From assembly GCF_902506425.1 (NCBI RefSeq), contig NZ_LR732469.1, positions 923,324 through 987,323 of the forward strand: 64,000 nt of DNA, in the 5' to 3' direction. This document shows positions 32,330-41,668 of this stretch, piece by piece. The first letter of the stretch is position 1. The number at the start of each line of letters is the position of its first letter. A program made the translations under genes and the position numbers. The notes below the pieces were generated by a model. It worked only from the letters and a program-made list of their open reading frames with translations, made no database searches and was not told the DNA's origin. This stretch comes from Novosphingobium sp. 9U (GTDB lineage Bacteria > Pseudomonadota > Alphaproteobacteria > Sphingomonadales > Sphingomonadaceae).

Positions 32330-34549
32330 TTAACTGCCGAAACGATATTCCAGCGACACTCCGTAAATGCGCGGCGCTTGCGGTGTTGCGACATCACCAA
32401 CGCCCGATTCATTTACCGAGGAATAGTACTTCTCATTGGTGATGTTCTTGGCGAAAACGCTAAGTTCCACACCGGACTCGAGCTTCAGCGAGATGTCTCC
32501 GTTGATTATATCATATGGAGCCTGGCGAACGCGATTGGACGTTTCCCAGTAGAAGCCATCGTTGTGATAGTAGTTGGCGTGGAAGCCCAACTCACCGAAC
32601 GACACGGGCACGCTATAGTCGACATTGAGGTTCAGCGTCCACTTCGGCGATCGGATCATACGATTTCCACTCGCGTTAAATGTGCAGTTCGTGTTGCCGC
32701 CCGGGGCTCCCGAGAACGCCGTCGCGCACGTCAGTCCGGCAGGCGGTGCAGTAAACGGGTTGGGCAGGTAGTACTGGGCGTTTGGGAAGTCACCGTACTT
32801 GGCATCGAGCAGCGTGACAGCGCCTCCAAAGTTCAGCGAGCCGGTGCTGATCCGCGGGGCAACACGCATCTCGATCTCGGCACCCTTAATCTTGGCGCTC
32901 GCCGCGTTCAGGATAAGGATTGCGGGAAGGTTGACCGAGTTGAGCTGCAGGTCCTTGTAGTCGTATTTGAAGGCCGCGATATTGAAACGCACCACCCGGT
33001 CGAACAGCTCAGATTTAAGACCTAGTTCGTACGCGTCGAGGACCTCCGGTCGAGTGGGGTCTTGCGTCAGAGAGCCATTGTTGAAGCTGCCCGAACGAAA
33101 CCCACGGCTGACCGAGCCATAAGCCAGGAGGTTGGGTGTGGCCTGATAATCCAGGGCGAAGCGCCACGTTGGCTTCTTGGTCTCGAAGCTGCGATCAATC
33201 GCGACCTGCAGTATCTGTCCTGCACCGCCAGGAAAGCCCGGGCGCGAGATGAACTCACCGTTGAACTTGGCCTTGTCGATCGTGTAGCGTCCGCCGGCAG
33301 TCAAGCTCAGCTTGTCGGTTACCCTATATGTCCCTTGTAGATAAGCTGCGTAAGATTTGACTGACGCGACGCTGAAGCGGTCAAAGTTGCCGGCGGCGTT
33401 GGCGCCGAAGGTCGCTACAGGATCCTGGATGCTATCCATGCTAAAGTAGAAGAGTCCTGCGGTCCAGTCGAGTTGTCCTGCCGAGCCGAATGCAAGAAAT
33501 TCCTGCTGGAAAGTTTTGCCATTCTCGTGGCGCGTAGCATTCAAGATGTTAGATGTCGTGACATCAGTGTCGTAGTCGGCGAAGTACTTGTACTTGCGAT
33601 AAGCCGTTATGCTTCGGATGCTGATGGTGTCGAGCGTGAGGAGGGCGTCTTGAGACACGCCCCACTGCGAGTTCTTGCCCGTCGCATCATAGTTGTAGTT
33701 TACATCCTGAAATCCGCCGACCCTTGTTGCGCCTAGTGCGTTGCGAGCGCCAGGGATCACGTAGCGAGCCAATCCGAAATCGCTCTCCTGCTCGACGTAG
33801 TCTCCAGCGTATCTCAAGGAAAAGTTGCTTGTTGGCTCGATGAGCAACTGACCGCGGAGGGCAACGTCGTCCTCGGAGTTCACCCGCTTACCAGTGAACA
33901 GATTTGTCCCATACCCCTTTCCTTGATTGCGTAAGTAGAAGGCGATGCTAGCAGCGACGCCGTTGCTAATCCTGTTGCTGCCGTAAGCATTCAGCTCGAC
34001 GGTTTCGTAGCTCGAGTAAGCTGCCTTGGCCCGCAGCTCCGGGTCATCGCTCGGCTTCTTAGTCACGACTTGGATGACGCCGCCAGTAGCGTTACGGCCG
34101 AACAACGTGCCTTGCGGCCCGCGCAGGACTTCAACGCGTTCGATGTTGTTGAAGCTGAAAACCGAGCCGGAGGAAGAAGCGATGTAGACGCCGTCGACAT
34201 AGGTGGCGACCGGCTGTTCATACAACGCTACTGTCTGAGCGCCAACGCCGCGAAGATACCGCTGAGGCGCGCCTGCCGACGTGGTGGATACAAGGCCAGG
34301 CGTCATCTGGTCGAGATCCGATACTGCTGAAACGCCGCCCGATGACAGTGTGTCTGCCGCCAGCGCTGTGATAGCGATCGGCACCTGCTGAAGTGATTGC
34401 TCCCGGCGCTGCGCGGTTACGATGATCTCATCTTCGACTATTGGCGCTGCCGCCGAATCTTGATCTTGCGCCGCAAAGGCGCAGGTCGAGTTGAGTAAGG
34501 TGATTGAGAACGCACCCGCTAGAGTAGCGGTAGAAAATTGCCTGAACAT
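32330..34549 (-). CDS. TonB-dependent outer-membrane receptor
   Basis: A 739-residue receptor with signal peptide (TATLAGAFSITLLNSTCAFAAQ). The TonB-box-like EDEIIVTAQRREQSLQQ is near residue 40, the plug has VLRGPQGTLFGRNATGGVIQVV, and the barrel ends in YGVSLEYRFGS. The ATG at 34549 has GGGGAG upstream. It is divergent from the aldehyde dehydrogenase gene and heads an operon with the molybdenum oxidoreductase. It is clearly different in sequence from the receptor at 20933, so the cluster encodes two outer-membrane uptake systems. Confidence 0.93.
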   Translation of the reverse strand: MFRQFSTATLAGAFSITLLNSTCAFAAQDQDSAAAPIVEDEIIVTAQRREQSLQQVPIAITALAADTLSSGGVSAVSDLDQMTPGLVSTTSAGAPQRYLRGVGAQTVALYEQPVATYVDGVYIASSSGSVFSFNNIERVEVLRGPQGTLFGRNATGGVIQVVTKKPSDDPELRAKAAYSSYETVELNAYGSNRISNGVAASIAFYLRNQGKGYGTNLFTGKRVNSEDDVALRGQLLIEPTSNFSLRYAGDYVEQESDFGLARYVIPGARNALGATRVGGFQDVNYNYDATGKNSQWGVSQDALLTLDTISIRSITAYRKYKYFADYDTDVTTSNILNATRHENGKTFQQEFLAFGSAGQLDWTAGLFYFSMDSIQDPVATFGANAAGNFDRFSVASVKSYAAYLQGTYRVTDKLSLTAGGRYTIDKAKFNGEFISRPGFPGGAGQILQVAIDRSFETKKPTWRFALDYQATPNLLAYGSVSRGFRSGSFNNGSLTQDPTRPEVLDAYELGLKSELFDRVVRFNIAAFKYDYKDLQLNSVNLPAILILNAASAKIKGAEIEMRVAPRISTGSLNFGGAVTLLDAKYGDFPNAQYYLPNPFTAPPAGLTCATAFSGAPGGNTNCTFNASGNRMIRSPKWTLNLNVDYSVPVSFGELGFHANYYHNDGFYWETSNRVRQAPYDIINGDISLKLESGVELSVFAKNITNEKYYSSVNESGVGDVATPQAPRIYGVSLEYRFGS

Positions 34550-35023
34550 TGTTCACTCCCCCTGTGGCGCTGGTCGCACCTTATCGGCCCTCATGTTCAC
34601 GGCTTGTATCGTAATCGGCAAGAGCCGTGCCGGGGCTCATCCGCCTTATTGCATATGTATACTGCTCCTGGGGTGGCAGCGCCTTTTTTATCTCTTCGGT
34701 GGCACCACCTCGCTGCATGCATTTGTAATATGGCTTAGCGACCGCCATCGACCCTCGCGAGTGTTAGTGCGTCATGCCAAGAAGCATATCCGTGGAGCTA
34801 GCTGGCGAAGAGCAGCATTCAGGAGTGCGCTGAATTGGTCATCGACAACTTGCTCGTGGGGCATCTCCCAAAGAGGAAGGGAGAGTGAACCGCGCGCAGA
34901 TCAGCCCTTCGCGGTTCGCGTCAGGCAATCCAGGCGAACCGTAGCTGTCTTGAACTGCACGAGAAGAACCAGCCAAACGGCCCGCGCCTAGCGTCGCGCG
35001 CGCAACCAGCCAAGGAAGCGAAC
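34550..35023. promoter_or_regulatory. divergent control region, TonB receptor / ALDH
   Basis: This 474-base spacer separates two divergent operons and holds no gene. The motif GCATT plus core TGTAAT is at 34724-34729 on the plus strand, and a related GCATATGTATA lies at 34651-34661. The plus-strand copy is 295 bases before the ALDH start, further than usual. Confidence 0.45.
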
Positions 35024-36511
35024 ATGAACGTGCATTCCCCACTACAATCGCGTGAAGCTGCCGTCCGCATGGCGTCGCGCGATTGGAAGATGTTGATTGA
35101 CGGCGAGTGGCTCGACGGCAGCACGCAAGATTGGCTTGATGTGCGTGATCCGGCCACCGGCGAGGTGATCGCGCGCGCTCCTGCCGGTGGCGCGGCCGAC
35201 ATCCACGCTGCCGTGGCGGCGGCGAAGGCCGCCTTTGACGATCGTCGCTGGCTCAACTTGGGCGCCGAGGAGCGGTCGCGGCGCTTGTGGCGCGTGGCCG
35301 ACCTCATCGAACGTGACGCTGCCAAGATCCAGGCTGTCGAGCAACTCAACAACGGGGCACCGGCTTCGCTCGCCGCGTTCTTCACCACTTATGCCGCCAA
35401 GTTCTTCCGGCACTACGCAGGCTGGTGCGACAAGATCAACGGCGAGACGATCGAAATCTCTGAACCGGGCGCGCCGTTCCACACCTATACGCGCAAGGAA
35501 CCGCTCGGCGTAGCTGGGCTGATCGTGCCCTGGAACGGCCCCTTTGCTTCGGCCGCTATGAAGGTCGCGACTGCACTGACGGCGGGCTGCACCTGCGTGC
35601 TGAAGCCGTCCGAAGAAACCCCGCTCAGCGCGCTCATGCTTGGCGAGTTGCTGATCGAAGCCGGCATTCCGGCCGGCGTGGTCAACATCGTTCCCGGGCA
35701 CGGCCACATCGCCGGTGCGGCACTCGCAAACCACCCCGACGTCAGCAAGATCAGCTTCACCGGATCAACCGAGGTCGGCAAGCTCATCGCGAACGCCGCG
35801 ACCGGCAACCTCAAGAAGGTGTCGCTGGAGCTCGGCGGCAAGTCGCCCTCGATCATCTTCGACGATGCCGATCTATCCAAGGCGATCCCCGGCGCTGCGC
35901 TTGGCACCTTCTACAACACCGGGCAGGTCTGCATCGCCGGCACTCGCGTGCTGGTCCAGCGCTCGGTGTACGATCAGGTGGTCGAGGGGATGGCGGCAGT
36001 TGGCCGCAGCCTGCATCTGGGCGGAGGCTTTGATCCGGAGGCGCAGATCGGTCCGTTGATTTCCGCGAAGCAGCTGGAGCGCGTCAGCGGCATGATCGAC
36101 GTGGCCAGGGACGAGGGCGCTCAGGTCTTGGGCGGCGGTTTACCGTTTGAACGTGGCTATTTTGTGGAGCCGACGGTCATCACCAACGCACGGCCGGACT
36201 CGGTCGTGGTGCGTGACGAAATTTTCGGTCCCGTGATCACCGCCATTCCCTTCGACGACCCGGAAGAGGCTCTCTCGATCGGCAACGACACCGAGTATGG
36301 TCTCGCCGCTGCGGTGTGGACGCGCGACATCGGTCGTTCGCAGCTGATCGCCAACAGCATCGCGGCCGGAACCGTGTGGGTGAACTGCCAACTGGTTCTG
36401 AGCCCTGGAGCTCCGTTCGGCGGGTACAAGCAGTCGGGCTGGGGCCGCGAGAACGGCATTGAGGGTCTGCACGGTTTCATGCAGACCAAGACGGTCATGA
36501 CCGCGCTGTGA
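35024..36511 (+). CDS. NAD(P)-dependent aldehyde dehydrogenase
   Basis: A 495-residue aldehyde dehydrogenase. The cofactor motif SFTGSTEVGKL is near residue 243, the general-base Glu is in LELGGKSP near 268, and the nucleophile Cys is in TGQVCIAGTRV near 302. The C-terminal PFGGYKQSGWGRENG is typical. It oxidises an aldehyde to the acid. The ATG at 35024 follows AAGGAAGCG. It lies 40 bases upstream of a zinc alcohol dehydrogenase and then an SDR, giving an alcohol-to-acid oxidation operon that would logically follow the P450 hydroxylation. Confidence 0.93.
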   Translation: MNVHSPLQSREAAVRMASRDWKMLIDGEWLDGSTQDWLDVRDPATGEVIARAPAGGAADIHAAVAAAKAAFDDRRWLNLGAEERSRRLWRVADLIERDAAKIQAVEQLNNGAPASLAAFFTTYAAKFFRHYAGWCDKINGETIEISEPGAPFHTYTRKEPLGVAGLIVPWNGPFASAAMKVATALTAGCTCVLKPSEETPLSALMLGELLIEAGIPAGVVNIVPGHGHIAGAALANHPDVSKISFTGSTEVGKLIANAATGNLKKVSLELGGKSPSIIFDDADLSKAIPGAALGTFYNTGQVCIAGTRVLVQRSVYDQVVEGMAAVGRSLHLGGGFDPEAQIGPLISAKQLERVSGMIDVARDEGAQVLGGGLPFERGYFVEPTVITNARPDSVVVRDEIFGPVITAIPFDDPEEALSIGNDTEYGLAAAVWTRDIGRSQLIANSIAAGTVWVNCQLVLSPGAPFGGYKQSGWGRENGIEGLHGFMQTKTVMTAL

Positions 36512-36551
36512 AGCCTGGCACTATCAACGACCGAAGAGTGGAAGCAGCGCG

Positions 36552-37646
36552 ATGAAGACGCGGGCTGCGATCTGCGTGGAACCGGGGCATGCGCTCGAAG
36601 TCGACATGGTCGATGTGCGCGGCCCTGGGCCGGGCGAGGTGCTGATCGAGATCCGCGCGAGCGGTCTCTGCCACTCGGATTGGCACCAGATCAGCGGCGA
36701 CCTGCCGCTTTATCCCTATCCGATAATCGTCGGCCATGAAGGCGCCGGGGTCGTGCTGGAGGTTGGACCGGGAGTATCGTCGGTGCAGCCCGGCGATCAC
36801 GTGATTCCGGTTTCGATTCCTGAGTGCCGCCAGTGCGCCGCCTGCACTTCGGGCCGGACCAACTTGTGCAGCGAGTCCTTCGCCAGCTTCTCCAGGACCG
36901 AGACGCCGTTCAGCCGCAACGGGCAGCCGATCTTCATGTACTCGGGCGTCAGCACCTTCGCCAACCACACAGTGGTAAAGGAAATTGCCGTCGTAAAAAT
37001 CCGGGACGACGCACCGTTCGGGACCGTCTGCTGTGCAGGTTGTGCCGTGATCACCGGGGTGGGTGCTGTCTTCAAGACAGCTGCGGTGCGGCCGCAGTCG
37101 AGCGTTGCCGTGTTCGGCATCGGTGGGGTTGGTCTCAACATTCTGCAGGCTGCCCGGATGGCCGGCGCAACGAAGATCATAGCGGTGGACATCAATCCTG
37201 CGAGGCTGGAGATCGCCCAACAATTCGGGGCCTCGCATTGTGTGAACCCGAAAACGATAGACTGCGATCTTGTAGCCCACCTGCAAGCGTTGACCGGCGG
37301 CGGTGCAGACTTTAGCTTCGAGTGCGTTGGCATCCCTCAACTCATGCTGCAGGCTATTGAGACGGTTCGGCCCGGCTGGGGAGTTAGCGTTGCGGTCGGA
37401 GCTGCCGGAATGGACAATCCGGTGCAAGTGCCCTCGTTTGCCATCCTGTCAGGGCGAACATGGAAGGGATCGCTTTTGGGCGATGTTCGCCCTCGAACCG
37501 AACTGCCTGGAATCGTCGACCTCTACATGGACGGACACCTCGACGTCGACAGCCTGGTCACTCATCGGCTGCCGCTTGAGCGTATCAACGAAGGTTTCGA
37601 ACTGATGCGCCGTGGCGAGGCGATCCGGGCGGTCATCGAGTTCTGA
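36552..37646 (+). CDS. zinc-dependent alcohol dehydrogenase
   Basis: A 364-residue MDR alcohol dehydrogenase. The catalytic zinc ligands are Cys in GLCHSDWH and His in GHEGAGVV. The structural zinc site has four Cys in ECRQCAACTSGRTNLC. The coenzyme fold has VFGIGGVGLNILQAARMAG. The overall pattern resembles class III-type and aryl-alcohol dehydrogenases. It oxidises a primary alcohol to the aldehyde used by the ALDH gene 40 bases upstream. Confidence 0.92.
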   Translation: MKTRAAICVEPGHALEVDMVDVRGPGPGEVLIEIRASGLCHSDWHQISGDLPLYPYPIIVGHEGAGVVLEVGPGVSSVQPGDHVIPVSIPECRQCAACTSGRTNLCSESFASFSRTETPFSRNGQPIFMYSGVSTFANHTVVKEIAVVKIRDDAPFGTVCCAGCAVITGVGAVFKTAAVRPQSSVAVFGIGGVGLNILQAARMAGATKIIAVDINPARLEIAQQFGASHCVNPKTIDCDLVAHLQALTGGGADFSFECVGIPQLMLQAIETVRPGWGVSVAVGAAGMDNPVQVPSFAILSGRTWKGSLLGDVRPRTELPGIVDLYMDGHLDVDSLVTHRLPLERINEGFELMRRGEAIRAVIEF

Positions 37647-37708
37647 TCGCGGATCCCTGAACTCATCGCCGTTCCAGTGGCGGCGTGCGTATTTGGAGCA
37701 AGGCAGAC

Positions 37709-38635
37709 ATGGCAATTTCGTTCGACGGTCGGGTGGCGATCGTGACCGGTGCAGGCACTGGGCTCGGCCGAAGCTATGCGCGACTTCTGGCTGATCGCGG
37801 TGCCAAAGTCGTCGTCAACGATCTCGCGCCGCAATCTGGCGGCCCGTCCACTGCAGCCGCCGTCGTGCAGGAAATCCAGAATGCAGGTGGCGAAGCAGCC
37901 GCGGCGAACGAGAGTGTCGCCGATCAGGTTGGGGCGGGACGAATCGTCGAAGCTGCCCTCGACAATTTTGGCCGGCTGGACATCGTGGTCAACAATGCCG
38001 GCATCTTGCGCGACCAGCCGTTCATCGACATGGACATGGACGACTTCGAGTATGTCGTGCGTGTCCATCTGCTTGGCACGACTTACGTGACCAAGGCCGC
38101 TTGGGGCCACTTGATGGGGCAGAATTACGGTCGTGTCGTGGTGACCAGTTCGGCATCGGGCCTTGGATCAGCCTTTGGGCAGGCAAATTACGGAGCGGCC
38201 AAGGCGGGCATCGTTGGGCTCATGGTGTCTCTTAAGAACGAGGGCCTCAGGTCGAACGTGCTTGTGAATGCTATCACACCATTCGCTGGCACCCAGATGA
38301 CCGATGGCCTGATCCCGACACAGGTGATGCGCCTGGCCGACCCTGACCACGTAGCACCGGCGGTCGCCTGGCTGTGCAGCGAAGATTGTGATGTGCACGG
38401 TGAGATCCTGTCTGCGGGTGCCGGATATTACGGCATCGTCAAGATCATGAAGTCACAGGGTGTCGTACTCGACCCAAACCAGCCGGCAACTGTCGAAGAT
38501 TTCCTCACGAGAAAGGCCGAGATCTTCGACTTGCGTGACGCGCAGCCTTACGCTGGCACAATCGACGCTCGGACAAAAGAAAAGCTCGGCTTGTGGTGGA
38601 ACGGCGCCCATCCGCTCGCAAGCATTGGGCAGTAG
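37709..38635 (+). CDS. (3R)-hydroxyacyl-CoA dehydrogenase-like SDR (MFE-2 type)
   Basis: A 308-residue SDR resembling the dehydrogenase domain of peroxisomal multifunctional enzyme type 2. Motifs are VTGAGTGLGRSYARLLADRGA, VVNDLAPQSGG, NNAGILRD, TSSASGLGSAFGQANYGAAK with the YxxxK pair, and a longer C-terminal tail ending near LWWNGAHP. It should oxidise (3R)-hydroxyacyl-CoA, the product stereoisomer of MaoC-type hydratases. The start at 37709 is favoured by a GGAGCAAGGCAG ribosome-binding region. It is the last gene of the ALDH/ADH operon and of the catabolic cluster. Confidence 0.85.
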   Translation: MAISFDGRVAIVTGAGTGLGRSYARLLADRGAKVVVNDLAPQSGGPSTAAAVVQEIQNAGGEAAAANESVADQVGAGRIVEAALDNFGRLDIVVNNAGILRDQPFIDMDMDDFEYVVRVHLLGTTYVTKAAWGHLMGQNYGRVVVTSSASGLGSAFGQANYGAAKAGIVGLMVSLKNEGLRSNVLVNAITPFAGTQMTDGLIPTQVMRLADPDHVAPAVAWLCSEDCDVHGEILSAGAGYYGIVKIMKSQGVVLDPNQPATVEDFLTRKAEIFDLRDAQPYAGTIDARTKEKLGLWWNGAHPLASIGQ

Positions 38636-38999
38636 GACAGCAGGGAATGGTCAGACTAGTAGCGGCCTTCGTACTCGCCGAGGGCCATGCCCGAGTCAGG
38701 AGACGTTCCCAGCCTTCGCCGAGTGCGGCTGGTGGAGCAGCCCGGCGCTAGCGGGCTGAAGCTGTAGGTCTTTGGTTTTCATCAGGATAGCTCGCTGGCC
38801 GTTAGTTCTTCGTAATCCGTGCATGGAATGGAGCGGAGTTCATCTAGGCCCGGTGAGCTTTCCTTGATGGTAGCAGGCAGCGCATGGTGACTTGCGTGCT
38901 TCCTTTTATGTTCTTCTAGCGCGTAAACTCATGGCACGTCTTGGGATTGAGATCGCGCGGAGATCCACGGGCTCTCCGGCATTGCAAGACTATCGGACG
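38636..38999. other. intergenic boundary between catabolic cluster and mobile zone
   Basis: No gene, terminator or familiar repeat is visible. Only short interrupted frames occur. Confidence 0.5.
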
Positions 39000-39450
39000 G
39001 TATGACTGACAGATCGAGAATGGGAGATAACCGAGCCGCTGTTGCCCAACAAGCCGCGCCGAGTGGCTCGAGCGGATGTTTGGGTGGTGGCGAACGGCAT
39101 CATGTGGCGCTTCCGCTCCGGTGCGACATAGGCAGCAATCTCGGAGCGCTACGCGCCACTGACAAGCTGGTACAATTGGATCATCCGGTAGCGCAAGGCC
39201 GAGGTTCGAACGGGCTGCCGGCACTGATTTCCAGTTATTCAATCGCGAGTTGGTGACGATCGATGCCACCTGCGTGGGCATTCATCAGCATGGTACAACC
39301 GGTAGAATAGCGGGAGGGTGCGATGGTGGCATACACGTTCCCACCGTTATAAGTACCCGACGCGTACCTCAAGGATCGAACAGGCGAGAGCCGAGAGAGG
39401 CTAACGATGACCCCCGGCTGTTCGGGAGGCCGTTGAGCGGCTAGGACCGT
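39000..39450 (+). mobile_element. IS5-family transposase remnant
   Basis: From 39005 a frame reads LTDREWEITEPLLPNK and continues to NGIMWRFRSGAT before a TAG, matching the N-terminal region of IS5-type transposases. Further along, after indels, fragments SWYNWIIR and then IDATCVGIHQHGTTGRIAGG correspond to the region of the first catalytic Asp. The reading frame is broken at several points and the C-terminal half and inverted repeats are not recognisable, so it is inactive. Confidence 0.7.
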
Positions 39451-39523
39451 GCTACGAGGCTCACCATCTGATGCCAGGCGTTAGCAGGTGCCCTTGCGCA
39501 CAAGCGAACCTCCTTGAGAATGG

Positions 39524-40132
39524 ATGTCAGCGCCTCCGCAGGGCCCGAGAGGGCTCAACCAAGCGGGATGCGCCTGGTCAGTCGCCGAAGGCTGCGCCCG
39601 AGCCTTCTCGCCCGTCGGCGTCTGTGCGGTTGAGTCTATGGGCGGATGCCAACGCAACCGCAGCGTCGAGGCCAGTGAGTTCCTGGCGATGGCAGAGGCG
39701 GGCATTGTCTCGCTCGGCTTGGACGGAACTCCAGCCTCGATGACACAAGCAGCAGGCGAGAACATCGTCAGCAACCGCAGCGTCACCTCGCGGACCGATG
39801 AGTCCATGGGCTTCTTTGCGGATGTCGCGTTCGCCGATGGCGGGGTCGCTGATACTCGCTGGTGTCTAATAGGGATGGTGAGTGAAGGCGTGCTCGCATG
39901 CGCACAACGGCTCATTCCGGCAAGCGCATCATCCGCTGCGAGTGCGTGGATGGACCTGAACGTCAACAATGCCGATGTCCATGGCCCCATCGCAATCGCC
40001 TGTCCTTCGCACCGGCGCACCATAGCGTGGATGAGGCCGCACCGGTCGACAGGGCACCTGTTCTGTGCCTTAAGGAAGGCCAATCCACGACACCACTTGG
40101 GTGAGGTGTGCCGTCTTCATCGTCCCGTTTAG
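39524..40132 (+). pseudogene. possible fragment of a repeat-rich calcium-binding/hemolysin-like protein
   Basis: A 202-codon frame in which about residues 48-105 (for example FLAMAEAGIVSLGLDGTP and DESMGFFADVAFADGG) resemble segments found near the end of large RTX-like proteins of alphaproteobacteria. The rest has no resemblance I can name, there is no clear ribosome-binding site, and the frame runs into the 3' end of the integrase gene on the other strand. It is most likely a leftover gene fragment; it could also be chance. Confidence 0.25.
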
Positions 40133-41463
40133 GAGCGGATGCGTCCGAGAACGCGCGCTGCAACGCCGCTCTGCACCTGCAGTTGGCGTCCGTACCGTAA
40201 CGCGGTAGAGGGTGAGGACCAGCGTAGAGTCAGCGCAATACCCGCACCATCCTCGCCGGCGGCAAACAGATCCTGGGTGAGCCCGACGCGAAGCGAGTGC
40301 GTCGACAGCGCCGCTATATGGGCGTCCAACTCACCCGCAGGCAGGTCGACCAAGCCGGCGTGCGCCGCCGCGAGGGCGATGCGCCGGTATATCGCCGTCA
40401 CGCCCTGACGCGTAAGCGGGCGATCGCCCACGGTGTACGTGACGAGCAGCACCGCATCTTCCGAAGCCTCGCCCCATCGTGCATCGGCGATCTCCTTGGC
40501 GCGCTGTCTGCGCCGGTCGATACCGACACGGCGGAACAGCACCCCTTCATCGATCCCGCTCTCCGAGCGCCAAAGTGCTATCCGGCGCATCGTGTCCGCC
40601 GACAGCCAGGCCCACGCCCCGAGCCCCTCCTGGTCGGTCTTCGAACGCGGCAGGTGGAGCAGGCCGGTGCCATCGGGCTGCGGCCGCAGGTCCTTGATCT
40701 CCACGGAAGTCAGCTCGCTTACTCGCAAGCCTGCATCGTAGCCAAGCGAGAGCAGGGCGGCATCGCGCATTCCTTGGACGTCACCGCTGCACGCCGCAAG
40801 CAGGGCAGAAATCGTGAACCCTCGCGCTTGACCGAGCTCTCCGCCAAACCGCAACGGCGCCGCTTGCCGCTGCGCCGCTCCGATGCGGCGGCGATTGGCG
40901 CGAAGGGCATTGCGCACCATCGGTGCCGAGGTCGGCCGCATCTCGCCACCGAGCTCGAGCATGCGATGCACTGTGGCAAGGCTGGCGACCCGGCGAGTCA
41001 GCGTCGCCGGTTTCTTGCCATCGGCCTCCAGGCCGCGCAGGTAGCGCACCAGGTCCTCCGGATTTGCGGGAAGCGGCCGGCGATGTTCATGGGCGCACCA
41101 CGCGATCCAGCAATCGAGGTCCGCGGCGATCGCGAGCTTGGAGGCCGGCGCCATTGCCTCGAGCGCAGTCTCGAGACCAAGTTGACTAATGGGCGGTAGA
41201 TCAGCGGGCGCGGCTCTGCCGAGCGTGGCGATCAGGCGCTGATCGGGCGTGAGCGCATGAGCACGGCGCGCGTGCCGCCGCGGTAACGGACCGGCGCCAC
41301 GGACCACGATAGTCGTCGTGCTGACACCGTGTGCAGAATTGGGCGCAGTGGCCACCTCCGCTCCGTCAGCCGCACTCTCTAGCCCATTCGGCTGATCATG
41401 GTTCTTCGCCTTGATGCTGTCATGATCGGAGCTCTCTGGCTCATCCGTGCTCTCGTGACTCAC
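40129..41463 (-). CDS. tyrosine recombinase / phage-type integrase
   Basis: A 444-residue site-specific recombinase starting at a GTG (41463). A hydrophilic N-terminal extension of about 90 residues precedes the SAM-like core-binding domain (LDCWIAWCAHEHRRPLPAN, VRYLRGLEADGKKPATLTRR). The catalytic domain carries Arg in YDAGLRVSELTSVEIKDL, Lys in LPRSKTDQEG, the His-x-x-Arg box in STHSLRVGLTQDL, Trp in place of the second His in LRWSSPST, and the nucleophile Tyr in ALRYGRQL. All catalytic positions are occupied, so it may be active. It may mark the integrase end of a genomic island. No tRNA gene or obvious attachment site is adjacent. Confidence 0.9.
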   Translation of the reverse strand: MSHESTDEPESSDHDSIKAKNHDQPNGLESAADGAEVATAPNSAHGVSTTTIVVRGAGPLPRRHARRAHALTPDQRLIATLGRAAPADLPPISQLGLETALEAMAPASKLAIAADLDCWIAWCAHEHRRPLPANPEDLVRYLRGLEADGKKPATLTRRVASLATVHRMLELGGEMRPTSAPMVRNALRANRRRIGAAQRQAAPLRFGGELGQARGFTISALLAACSGDVQGMRDAALLSLGYDAGLRVSELTSVEIKDLRPQPDGTGLLHLPRSKTDQEGLGAWAWLSADTMRRIALWRSESGIDEGVLFRRVGIDRRRQRAKEIADARWGEASEDAVLLVTYTVGDRPLTRQGVTAIYRRIALAAAHAGLVDLPAGELDAHIAALSTHSLRVGLTQDLFAAGEDGAGIALTLRWSSPSTALRYGRQLQVQSGVAARVLGRIRS

Positions 41464-41668
41464 GCCCTACCCTGCCGTTCTGTTCTCAACAATAACTCTG
41501 CTGTATATACCATAATGTCCGATTATGGAAAGTGCATTGTGATGTGTGGTACGGAGCAGGGCGGGTCTCCCTTCTTCGAGATTATGCCATACCACCGAGC
41601 CATCGCCGCTTAATGCCGCACGGCTACAAGAAGGCCTCGCAATATCGAGTTGTAACCGTGAGTGTCCG

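Noticed and set aside
34651..34661. GCATATGTATA as another copy of the cluster motif
   Set aside because: It lacks the TGTAAT core and could fit either orientation, so I mention it only in the control region.
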